From positions 1-6,284 of the forward strand of contig CAIPUP010000196.1 of NCBI GenBank assembly GCA_903868285.1: a stretch of DNA of 6,284 nucleotides, read 5' to 3'. This stretch comes from an uncultured beta proteobacterium. GTDB taxonomy: Bacteria > Pseudomonadota > Gammaproteobacteria > Burkholderiales > SG8-39. Shown one piece after another: positions 1 through 5,306 of this stretch; positions within the stretch are counted from its first letter, which is position 1, and each line of letters opens with the position of its first letter. The notes beneath the pieces were generated by a model. That model searched no databases. It saw only the letters and a program-made list of their open reading frames with translations, and was not told the DNA's origin. Position numbers and translations under genes: made by a program.

Positions 1-485
1 CTAAGTTCTTGTTTATTTTGGAATTTTTCTGGGTTCTTCTCGATCAGTGCGAGCAGCATGCGCACGCGTTGGGTGAGCCCTTGCAGCACCTCGGCAAAGG
101 CCTGGCGTTGTGCCGCCTCGCTGGCTTGCACGGCGGCCGGATCGGGGAAGCCCCAGTGTGCAGTGGCCGGATGGCCGGGCCAGATCGGGCACACCTCGCC
201 GGCGGCGTTGTCGCACACGGTGATGATGATGTCCATCTGCGGTGCGTCGGCTGCGGCGAATTCATCCCAGCGCTTGGAGCGCAGCTTGTGCTGCGGATAG
301 CCCAGACGCGTCACCAGTTCGGCAGCAATTGGATGCACCCGCCCGGTGGGTGTCGAGCCGGCCGACCAGCCGATCAGGCGTCCCTTCGATTCCAGCGTGG
401 CCACCGCCTCGCCCAGAATGGAGCGGGCGGAGTTGCCGGTGCAAAGAAACAGGATGTTGCGTGCGTCATGTGCAGGGTGGGTCAT
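1..485 (-). CDS. arsC: Arsenate reductase ArsC, LMW protein tyrosine phosphatase-like family (3' end cut off)
   Basis: This enzyme reduces arsenate to arsenite in the cytoplasm so that an efflux pump can export it. The 161 visible residues read without a stop into the window edge. Near the N-terminus is the anion-binding loop CTGNSAR (Cys15 to Arg21, the C-x5-R signature), which supplies the nucleophilic Cys. The motif VCDNAAGEVCP holds Cys91 and Cys99, the likely partner cysteines of the redox relay, and it is followed by WPGHP. Asp115-Pro116 fits the general-acid Asp-Pro of the fold. Family members are usually about 140-170 aa, so little is missing. The ATG at 485 overlaps the arsR stop (ATGA) and has no clear Shine-Dalgarno sequence, which suggests translational coupling to arsR. 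The last dozen or so codons are AT-rich (EKNPEKFQNKQEL), unlike the rest. No arsB or acr3 efflux gene is visible; one could lie beyond the left edge. The family call is firm. The reductant (thioredoxin or glutaredoxin) cannot be decided. Confidence 0.93.
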   Translation of the reverse strand, partial: MTHPAHDARNILFLCTGNSARSILGEAVATLESKGRLIGWSAGSTPTGRVHPIAAELVTRLGYPQHKLRSKRWDEFAAADAPQMDIIITVCDNAAGEVCPIWPGHPATAHWGFPDPAAVQASEAAQRQAFAEVLQGLTQRVRMLLALIEKNPEKFQNKQEL

Positions 486-868
486 GTTGTCCGGCGCGCT
501 TTCATGGCTGGGGTGGCGGGGTGGCGAGCTGCGGGGCGGGCTGGGGTTCGTGCTGGGGTTCGGGCGCTGAGCTCGCAGGCCTGGCCGCCGCAGCAGTTTT
601 CGATCAGGAAGCCCTGCAAGGACTGGGTGAAGTCGGCATCAGCGCGATACACCAGATTGCGGCTCTGTCGCTGTACCAGCAGCAGGCCGGCCGCGCACAG
701 CTCGCGCAAATGAAACGACAACGTGGCGCCGGGAACGCCAAGCAGCTCTTGCAGCTGCGACGGACACAGACCGGTATCGCCGCGCTGCACGATGAGGCGG
801 AATATGTTGAGACGGGTTTCCTGACCCAGGGCCAGGAAGGCGCGTACTGCGGCTTTATTTTCCATCAT
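482..868 (-). CDS. arsR: ArsR-family metalloregulatory repressor, C-terminal Cys-cluster type
   Basis: This is an ArsR/SmtB winged-helix repressor that should leave its operator when it binds As(III) or Sb(III). The core spans about residues 8-90: an N-terminal helix (FLALGQETRLNIFRLI), a recognition helix region near residues 45-58 (VPGATLSFHLRELC) and the wing (LLLVQRQSRNLVYRA). The E. coli type CxC metalloid site is absent at the start of the DNA-binding region; only Cys35 occurs there. Cys92, Cys93 and Cys98 (NCCGGQAC) instead form a C-terminal triad like the one described for Acidithiobacillus ferrooxidans ArsR. After residue 100 there is a 28-residue Ala/Arg/Pro/Thr-rich tail that includes a duplicated RTPA, longer than usual for the family. 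Two adjacent ATG codons (868 and 865) could start it, and neither has a Shine-Dalgarno sequence; the predicted transcription start falls at them. It ends in a 4-base overlap with arsC. The function is secure; the exact start is uncertain by one codon. Confidence 0.93.
   Translation of the reverse strand: MMENKAAVRAFLALGQETRLNIFRLIVQRGDTGLCPSQLQELLGVPGATLSFHLRELCAAGLLLVQRQSRNLVYRADADFTQSLQGFLIENCCGGQACELSARTPARTPARPAARHPATPAMKARRTT
540..563. repeat. 12-bp tandem duplication in the arsR tail
   Basis: Two adjacent 12-base units (540-551 and 552-563, plus strand GCTGGGGTTCGT and GCTGGGGTTCGG) differ at one base. In the arsR frame they encode the repeated RTPA of the low-complexity C-terminal tail. 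The unit length is a multiple of three, so copy number could change without a frameshift. Confidence 0.8.
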
Positions 869-896
869 TCGACTTTAATGGAAATGTCGAATGATG
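863..896. promoter_or_regulatory. Putative ArsR operator (11-bp perfect inverted repeat)
   Basis: The arms CATCATTCGAC (863-873) and GTCGAATGATG (886-896) are exact reverse complements separated by 12 bases. One arm overlaps the -35 box by two bases and the other covers the -10 end and both candidate arsR start codons. Bound repressor would therefore block RNA polymerase and autorepress arsRC. The repeat is seen directly. Its use by this ArsR is inferred from position and from the dyad operators typical of the family. It could also fold as a hairpin, but no T-run follows, so it is not read as a terminator. Confidence 0.75.
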
Positions 897-900
897 TCAA
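872..900 (-). promoter_or_regulatory. Sigma-70-type promoter for arsRC
   Basis: On the minus strand there is a perfect -35 box TTGACA (900-895), a 17-base spacer, and a -10 candidate TAAAGT (877-872, four of six matches to TATAAT). Transcription would start about seven bases further on, near 865, which is at the arsR ATG pair. The -35 box begins only 10 bases after the stop codon of the Rieske gene. The strong -35, correct spacing and overlap with the dyad support it; the -10 is mediocre. Confidence 0.65.
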
Positions 901-909
901 CGCTATTGC

Positions 910-1938
910 TCAGCCGCGCGGCGCCTGCTCCTCGCCCGCCAGACGCTGGATGATGCGGCGTGCTGCCATCAGTCCGCCATCGGCATTGATCTCGAACTGC
1001 GGTGCATCCGGGCACAGCTCCATATTGCGTTGCTGGGCTTCGAACACACCAACGTCTTCCATGAAGGCGGTGCGCAGTTGTCCCAGCAGCATCTCGCTGG
1101 TGGCCGGGTTGTTGACATCGAAGTCATGCGCCTGGCCCCAGAAGTAATGGCTGGTGTTCTCGGTCTCGGGCGTGATGGCATTGAGGTTGCGCATGCCGAT
1201 GCCGCCGACCCGTGTGCCCTGCGGCGCACCGGTGCCGGTGGGCGTTGCACCGACATCCAGCCGAAGAAACGCCGGCGGTGTGAAATCAATGATCTGCCAG
1301 CGATCCACCGGGCCGGTGAACTTGCCGGCCTTGACAAAGGTGGGCGGTGCTTCGGCATCGATTGTCCAGCGTGTCACCACCACATTGTTGTCGCTGCGGG
1401 TGACCTTGACCTCGGCCTTTTCCACCAGTGCATCGTTGCCGATGGTGGTTTTGTGGACATAGGCCAGATGGGTGAGATCGAGCAGGTTGTCGACAATCAG
1501 CTGCCAGTTGGCCTTGACATGCAGATAGGCGGTGCGCGCACCCCAGTTTGGATCGTCCAGCCAGTGATAGTCGGTGATCTTGCTGGGATCGGCCAGCGCC
1601 GGATCGCCCATCCAGATCCACAGCCAGTGATAGCGCTCCACCAGTGGATAGCTTTTCACCTGCGCCTGTGGCGGCACCTGCGACTGACCCGGCACCTTGA
1701 TGCATTTGCCGCTGCAGTCATAGCGCGCACCGTGATAGGCGCACTCCAGCACATCGCCATCCAGGCGGCCCATGGACAGCGGCAGGTGGCGATGGGCACA
1801 GCGATCCTCCAGCGCCACGGCCTTGCCGTCCAGGGTGCGATACATCACCACCGGTTGGTTCAACAGCAGGCGACGCAGCGGGGTACGGCCGATTTCAGTG
1901 TCCGAGGCAGCGACATACCAGTGATTGTTGAGAAACAT
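910..1938 (-). CDS. VanA-like Rieske non-heme iron oxygenase, terminal oxygenase subunit
   Basis: This is the catalytic subunit of a two-component Rieske monooxygenase; relatives such as vanillate O-demethylase (VanA) and dicamba monooxygenase remove O-methyl groups from aromatic acids. The 342 aa match the VanA size range. The N-terminal Rieske domain has the 2Fe-2S ligands Cys47-x-His49 (CAHRH) and Cys66-xx-His69 (CAYH). The catalytic domain has the mononuclear iron motif in DNLLDLTHLAYVH: His157 and His162, with Asp154 as the likely electron bridge to the Rieske centre of the neighbouring subunit. The third iron ligand is probably Asp295 in FMEDVGVFEAQQ. The end (EINADGGLMAARRIIQRL) follows the VanA pattern. 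A strong Shine-Dalgarno sequence precedes the ATG, 60 bases after the GMC gene, so the two are probably cotranscribed. No ferredoxin-reductase (VanB) gene is in the window, so electrons must come from a gene elsewhere. The substrate is unknown; vanillate is only one possibility. Confidence 0.9.
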   Translation of the reverse strand: MFLNNHWYVAASDTEIGRTPLRRLLLNQPVVMYRTLDGKAVALEDRCAHRHLPLSMGRLDGDVLECAYHGARYDCSGKCIKVPGQSQVPPQAQVKSYPLVERYHWLWIWMGDPALADPSKITDYHWLDDPNWGARTAYLHVKANWQLIVDNLLDLTHLAYVHKTTIGNDALVEKAEVKVTRSDNNVVVTRWTIDAEAPPTFVKAGKFTGPVDRWQIIDFTPPAFLRLDVGATPTGTGAPQGTRVGGIGMRNLNAITPETENTSHYFWGQAHDFDVNNPATSEMLLGQLRTAFMEDVGVFEAQQRNMELCPDAPQFEINADGGLMAARRIIQRLAGEEQAPRG

Positions 1939-1940
1939 GC

Positions 1941-1950
1941 TTTCCTCCTT
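1941..1950 (-). promoter_or_regulatory. Strong ribosome binding site of the Rieske oxygenase gene
   Basis: The minus strand reads AAGGAGGAAA immediately upstream, with AGGAGG ending five bases before the ATG at 1938. It is the best Shine-Dalgarno sequence in the window and fixes this start. The upstream GMC and membrane-protein genes have no comparable site, so the Rieske subunit may be made in excess. Confidence 0.85.
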
Positions 1951-1998
1951 CAGCGATGACTGCAGTAGCGGTTCTGTTCAAGGGTTGGGGTCGATCGG

Positions 1999-3648
1999 TC
2001 AGGGAGCGTGATCCGCCAGCAGCATGGCCGCGCCTTTCTCGGCAATCATCATGCTGGCAGCGGCGGTGTTGCCCGAGGGAATATCGGGCATGGCCGAGGC
2101 ATCGATGACACGCAGGCCATCGATGCCGATGACACGCAATCGTGCATCCAGCACTGCCATGGCATCGTCCTCGAGCCCCATGCGGGCGGTGCCCACCGGA
2201 TGAAAAATGGTCAGCGCGATTTCCGCGGCGGCTTTGAGCAGCGCGGCATCGTCATCGCTGGTGGACGGTCCGGGCAGCATCTCCTGCGGCTGGTAGCGTG
2301 CCAGCGCCGGCTGCGCCAGGATGCGTCGCGCCAGGCGCAGCGCATCGACGATCACCTGCTGATCGGCGGCAGTGGACAGATAGTTCGGATCAATGATCGG
2401 GGCCGAGGTCGGATGCGGGTCGCGCAATCGCACCTGGCCGCGACTGGTGGGGTGGGCATTGCAGACACTGGTGGTGATGGCCGGGAAGCGATGCAATGGC
2501 GTGCCGAAACGATCCAGCGAAAGCGCCTGCACATGGAACTGCACATTGGCGCGCTCTTGTTGTGCGTTGGATCGGGCATACAGGCCGAGTTGTGCCGGTG
2601 CCATGCTGAGCGGTCCGCTGCGACGCAGGGCGTAGTCAATGAACATGCCCAGGCGTCCCCACAGGCTGTGATAGACGGTATTCAGGGTGCGTGCACCGCT
2701 GACCTGATGGATCAGCCGCACTTGCAGATGATCGATGAGGTTCTGGCCCACGCCCGGTCGATGCAAGCGGGTCGGGATGCCCAGCGCCTGCAGCGCGTCG
2801 CCTGCGCCGATACCCGAGCGCAGCAACAACTGCGGTGAGCCGATGGCACCGGCCGACAGCACCACGCTGCCGCTGTCGTTGCATTGTGCGGTGTGCTGTT
2901 GACCGTCCTGGTTCCAGCGCACGCCGTTGCAGCGCGGTTTGCCGCCATGAGGGCTTGTGCTGTCAAACAGCAATTGATCTGCCAGGCAGCCGGTTTCGAT
3001 GCGCAGATTGGAGCGATGGCGTACCGGGTCGAGAAAGCCGCGCGCCGAGGTCCAGCGCCAGCCGTTACGCTGGGTCACTTCATAGGGCGAGGAACCTTCG
3101 TTATCGCCACTGTTGAAGTCGTCGATGCGCGGAATACCGCTCTGTGCTGCGGCATCGCGAAAGGCATCCAGGATGTCCCAGCGCACACGTTGCGCCGAAA
3201 CACTGCATTCGCCGCCGGCGGCATGGGTGGCGGGTGCGTTGGGTGATGCGCCGCGCCAGTAGTCTTCATGCTGCATGAAGTAAGGCAGCACATCCTGCCA
3301 GCCCCAGCCCGCCAGGCCGGCATCGCGCCAGCGTTCATAGTCGCGCGCCTGGCCGCGCATGTAGATCATGGCGTTGATGGCCGAGGAGCCACCGAGCACC
3401 TTGCCACGCGGATAGTGCAGGCTGCGGCCATTGAGATGGGTTTGCGCTTCGGTCTTGAACATCCAGTCGGCGCGTGGGTTGCCGATGGAATACAGATAGC
3501 CGACCGGGATGCGGAACCAGATCCAGTCATCCTTGCCGCCGGCTTCCAGTAGCAGCACCCGCTTGTGTGGGTCGGCCGAGAGCCGATTGGCCAGCAGGCA
3601 GCCGGCCGAGCCGGCGCCAATGATGATGTAGTCGTAACGGGATTGCAT
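1999..3648 (-). CDS. GMC-family FAD-dependent oxidoreductase (choline/alcohol dehydrogenase-like)
   Basis: This enzyme oxidises an alcohol to an aldehyde or ketone using bound FAD; in the bacterial branch electrons usually go to a quinone or other acceptor. The 549 aa are full length for the family. The dinucleotide-binding motif GAGSAG is at residues 11-16 and the ribose-binding acidic residue is Glu35 (LLLEAG). GMC signature 1 is around residues 80-99 (PRGKVLGGSSAINAMIYMRG) and signature 2 around 266-281 (GAIGSPQLLLRSGIG). The C-terminal active site has His483 in FHPVGTARMG and Asn527 in PSGNTAA, the usual His/Asn pair. No signal peptide is seen. The ATG at 3648 has no obvious Shine-Dalgarno sequence and no in-frame start lies just upstream, so this start is kept. 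It lies between the membrane gene (104 bases) and the Rieske gene (60 bases) on the same strand, suggesting a shared oxidative pathway. Sequence alone does not give the substrate; choline itself is unlikely, since no bet genes are present. Confidence 0.92.
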   Translation of the reverse strand: MQSRYDYIIIGAGSAGCLLANRLSADPHKRVLLLEAGGKDDWIWFRIPVGYLYSIGNPRADWMFKTEAQTHLNGRSLHYPRGKVLGGSSAINAMIYMRGQARDYERWRDAGLAGWGWQDVLPYFMQHEDYWRGASPNAPATHAAGGECSVSAQRVRWDILDAFRDAAAQSGIPRIDDFNSGDNEGSSPYEVTQRNGWRWTSARGFLDPVRHRSNLRIETGCLADQLLFDSTSPHGGKPRCNGVRWNQDGQQHTAQCNDSGSVVLSAGAIGSPQLLLRSGIGAGDALQALGIPTRLHRPGVGQNLIDHLQVRLIHQVSGARTLNTVYHSLWGRLGMFIDYALRRSGPLSMAPAQLGLYARSNAQQERANVQFHVQALSLDRFGTPLHRFPAITTSVCNAHPTSRGQVRLRDPHPTSAPIIDPNYLSTAADQQVIVDALRLARRILAQPALARYQPQEMLPGPSTSDDDAALLKAAAEIALTIFHPVGTARMGLEDDAMAVLDARLRVIGIDGLRVIDASAMPDIPSGNTAAASMMIAEKGAAMLLADHAP

Positions 3649-3714
3649 GGTGGATGGTGTTGCGGGAGGTCTTGCCAGCGGGTTCGGTGCGGCGCAGTCT
3701 ACACCGGTGGCCTA

Positions 3715-3756
3715 CACCTGCGTTTCAGCACCTGCGGTTCAGCACCTGCGTTTCAG
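3715..3756. repeat. Three tandem 14-bp repeats across the end of the HTTM-like gene
   Basis: Three head-to-tail units, CACCTGCGTTTCAG (3715-3728), CACCTGCGGTTCAG (3729-3742) and CACCTGCGTTTCAG (3743-3756), differ only by one base in the middle unit. On the minus strand each unit begins CTGAA, and the TGA of the first unit read (3755-3753) is the stop codon of the membrane-protein gene. The rest of the array lies in the 104-base gap before the GMC gene. That gap also holds an 8-base palindrome CACCGGTG (3702-3709); no clear promoter or terminator was found in it. Confidence 0.9.
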
Positions 3757-4586
3757 CCCAGCCGTCCGGCGCAATGCATGATGGCCGGAAAGCTGGCGCA
3801 CCAGGCCCAGAAAAAGCGATTCAGCCCGAAGTGCCAGAACACCAGAAAGTGAAACAGCGCGGCAATGCCGCACCACAGCACCACCAATGGCGCATGCAAC
3901 AGCGCTAGCGGGAAGGCGCATTCCCAAATGATGAATGCCCAGGAACAAGCGCGTGCGATTAACGGACGGCGTAACAGGCTGTCACCCGCCAGTGGTCCAT
4001 ACACACCACCATCAAGCATGAAGGGCAGGGCGCGACCATTGCGCCAACCGGCGTAGCCGAGCTTGACCGCGCCGGAAATGAAATAGGACGTCACCGCCTG
4101 AATGGTGATGAACCACAGCCCGGCCTGCCAGGCCAGGTCTTCGCCCAACCATGGCTGCAGTAGTTGCGTGAGCACCAGGCCCCCTTGCAGCACCAGACTC
4201 ATGAAGTCGCTGCCGCCATTGAAGGCGCCGCGCCAGCGGATCAGGATCAGCACGCTGCCCAGCATCAGGAACAGACTGTTGACCAGGTGGATGCCCAGCA
4301 GCGGCAGGCTGAGTGCAGCCAGCATGCGCAACAGCAGATGCAGCCGATACCACGCCGGTCGATAAAGCAGGTCGAAGCCCTGGCGCAGCCAGGCCGGGGC
4401 ATGCGCCACATCGGCACGCTGGATCGACCAGCGCCATACGCCGCTGTCCTGCTGCGCCGGCAGCAGACGCCAGAACTCCAGGCTTTGCACCAGCAGGCTG
4501 AGCGCGCATAGCCAGGCCAGTGCCAGTTGGGCGTTGGCCAGGTCCCGCATCAGGTCGGCGACGGCAGTGAGTTCGAACAGGCTCAT
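3753..4586 (-). CDS. HTTM-like (vitamin K-dependent carboxylase-related) multipass membrane protein
   Basis: This is an integral membrane protein of 277 aa with hydrophobic segments at about residues 20-36, 83-117 (probably two), 129-145, 154-172, 210-230, 231-250 and 256-270. It resembles the HTTM domain, the membrane part shared with vitamin K-dependent gamma-carboxylase. The clearest block is YFISGAVKLGYAGWRNG (168-184), whose Lys175 lines up by eye with the catalytic-base lysine of the animal carboxylase (YFIAGVKKL). GGSDFMSLVLQ (124-134), WECAFPLAL and FWHFGLNRFFW also fit the family style. The His next to the first motif in the animal enzyme does not appear to be present, so carboxylase activity should not be assumed. 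Bacterial HTTM proteins mostly have no known function. Its ATG overlaps the stop of the upstream gene (ATGA), which indicates translational coupling and probably a shared complex. The stop codon is inside a tandem repeat. The family call comes from motif recognition, not a database search. Confidence 0.72.
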   Translation of the reverse strand: MSLFELTAVADLMRDLANAQLALAWLCALSLLVQSLEFWRLLPAQQDSGVWRWSIQRADVAHAPAWLRQGFDLLYRPAWYRLHLLLRMLAALSLPLLGIHLVNSLFLMLGSVLILIRWRGAFNGGSDFMSLVLQGGLVLTQLLQPWLGEDLAWQAGLWFITIQAVTSYFISGAVKLGYAGWRNGRALPFMLDGGVYGPLAGDSLLRRPLIARACSWAFIIWECAFPLALLHAPLVVLWCGIAALFHFLVFWHFGLNRFFWAWCASFPAIMHCAGRLG

Positions 4587-5197
4587 GCGCGTTGCCAGGG
4601 CAAGGCGGGTGAGGTCAATACCGCATGCGGATCGGCATCGGCTTGCAGCAGGTTGCCGTCGTTGATCAGCGCGGTGTAGGGCGGCAGCAGCAGTACCCGG
4701 AACTGCCAGTGAGAAGTCGCCACCATCGTGGCCGGCTGCGCTGCCTGTAGTGCATGGGCTGCCTGTGCCGCCTGTGCCGCCTGTGCCGCCAAGCGCTGCA
4801 CCAGCTGGTAGCTGACCAGTGTTTTGACGGTGTTGGCATCGCTGCTCTCACGCAGATCGGCCACCAGATGATCGAGTTGATTCTGGTTTGCCAGTTTCAG
4901 GTTGACGCTCGGGTTATGCAGCAGATGCCAGAGTTGCCGCTGTGCGCGTGGCAGTGCCGCTTGCCATGCGCTCCAGTCTTCCTGTGCGGGTTTGCTATCG
5001 CCTTGCCCCGGAACGGCCTGCGGCCGCACCCGCCATTGCAACAGCGCCTGCTGGCCGACACGGTGATAGAAGCGCCAGTTGGGAAAGAAGCTGCGCAATA
5101 AAAACAGCCACGGTCCTTGAATCACGCGACTGCCCACCACCAGGGTCAGCGCGAGAAAACCGAAATACAGCAGCAGTGCAGGCAGGGTGTCGAACAT
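4583..5197 (-). CDS. Unknown membrane-anchored protein coupled to the HTTM-like protein
   Basis: I do not recognise this family. The chosen start gives 204 aa: a hydrophobic N-terminal segment (about residues 6-22, LPALLLYFGFLALTLVV), then LFLLRSFFPNWRFYHRVGQQ with aromatic and basic residues at the membrane surface. A soluble, mostly helical region follows (WSAWQAALPRAQRQLWHLLHNP, then LKLANQNQLDHLVADL), with an Ala-Gln-rich helix (residues 137-154, repeated AAQ) and a final WQFRVLLLPPYTALINDG block. The ATG at 5197 was chosen because it stands just before the membrane segment and 7 bases after a TATGAT box. An ATG at 5230 or a GTG at 5260 would add 11 or 21 residues that are not hydrophobic. 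No candidate has a good Shine-Dalgarno sequence. The ATGA overlap with the HTTM-like gene suggests the two proteins act together in the membrane. Confidence 0.7.
   Translation of the reverse strand: MFDTLPALLLYFGFLALTLVVGSRVIQGPWLFLLRSFFPNWRFYHRVGQQALLQWRVRPQAVPGQGDSKPAQEDWSAWQAALPRAQRQLWHLLHNPSVNLKLANQNQLDHLVADLRESSDANTVKTLVSYQLVQRLAAQAAQAAQAAHALQAAQPATMVATSHWQFRVLLLPPYTALINDGNLLQADADPHAVLTSPALPWQRA
4761..4790. repeat. 9-bp tandem repeat encoding AAQ triplets
   Basis: The unit GCCTGTGCC occurs three times in exact tandem (4761-4787), followed by a partial GCC. On the minus strand, in the frame of the anchored unknown protein, it encodes AAQAAQAAQ within a longer Ala/Gln-rich helix. Copy number can change by three residues at a time without breaking the frame. 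Confidence 0.85.
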
Positions 5198-5203
5198 CGT
5201 TGA

Positions 5204-5209
5204 ATCATA
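5204..5209 (-). promoter_or_regulatory. Possible -10 box for the minus-strand gene set
   Basis: The minus strand reads TATGAT, five of six matches to the sigma-70 -10 consensus, ending seven bases before the chosen ATG at 5197. The hexamer at the right distance for a -35 box (CAATGC, 5232-5227) is poor. If real, the transcript would be leaderless or nearly so, in line with the missing Shine-Dalgarno sequence. This is a weak call. Confidence 0.3.
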
Positions 5210-5260
5210 ACTGGCGTGCCCGGCTTGCATTGCCGTCGCCAGGCAGTGCTTGCTGGGCAC

Positions 5261-5290
5261 TTGGTATATTGGTCGCCTCGTTCATGTATT
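5261..5290 (+). promoter_or_regulatory. Possible promoter for the binding-protein gene
   Basis: A TTGGTA hexamer (5261-5266) and TGTATT (5285-5290), each with four of six consensus matches, are separated by 18 bases. An alternative -10, TATATT (5265-5270), has no good -35 partner. The 109-base divergent gap (5198-5306) is the only place for this promoter, but no strong consensus exists and no clear regulator dyad was found there. Confidence 0.3.
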
Positions 5291-5293
5291 CGC

Positions 5294-5299
5294 AAGGGG
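5294..5299 (+). promoter_or_regulatory. Ribosome binding site of the binding-protein gene
   Basis: AAGGGG ends seven bases before the ATG at 5307, and a second AAGG (5301-5304) lies closer. This site, with the signal peptide that begins directly at that ATG, favours 5307 over in-frame codons further upstream. Confidence 0.7.
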
Positions 5300-5306
5300 T
5301 AAGGCT

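Noticed and set aside
863..896. Inverted repeat as a rho-independent terminator for the Rieske gene
   Set aside because: No T-run follows on the minus strand and the repeat includes the arsR start codons and promoter, so an operator fits better.
9..1147. Long plus-strand open frames (9-713 and 242-1147) over the ars genes
   Set aside because: They are antisense to arsC, arsR and the Rieske gene, whose products have clear family motifs. Long antisense frames are expected in GC-rich DNA, and their translations show no recognisable domain.
1030..1959. 309-residue plus-strand open frame opposite the Rieske gene
   Set aside because: It mirrors the reading pattern of the true gene and lacks domain motifs; the minus-strand frame has all Rieske and iron ligands and a strong ribosome site.
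2008..2838. 276-residue plus-strand open frame opposite the GMC gene
   Set aside because: It is antisense to an intact GMC coding sequence, rich in His, Arg and Gln without family signatures, and has no supporting start signals.
910..3648. Idea that the Rieske and GMC genes belong to the arsenic system (organoarsenical oxidation)
   Set aside because: Known carbon-arsenic bond enzymes such as ArsI are of other families, the ars genes have their own promoter and operator, and proximity alone is weak evidence.
5197..5260. Longer start (GTG 5260 or ATG 5230) for the anchored unknown protein
   Set aside because: The extra residues are not signal-like, have no ribosome site, and would push the membrane segment inward; kept only as an alternative.
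5245..5261. AGTGC/GCACT inverted repeat in the divergent gap as a regulator site
   Set aside because: The arms are only five bases with a seven-base spacer, which is likely by chance in 109 bases, and no regulator gene is nearby.
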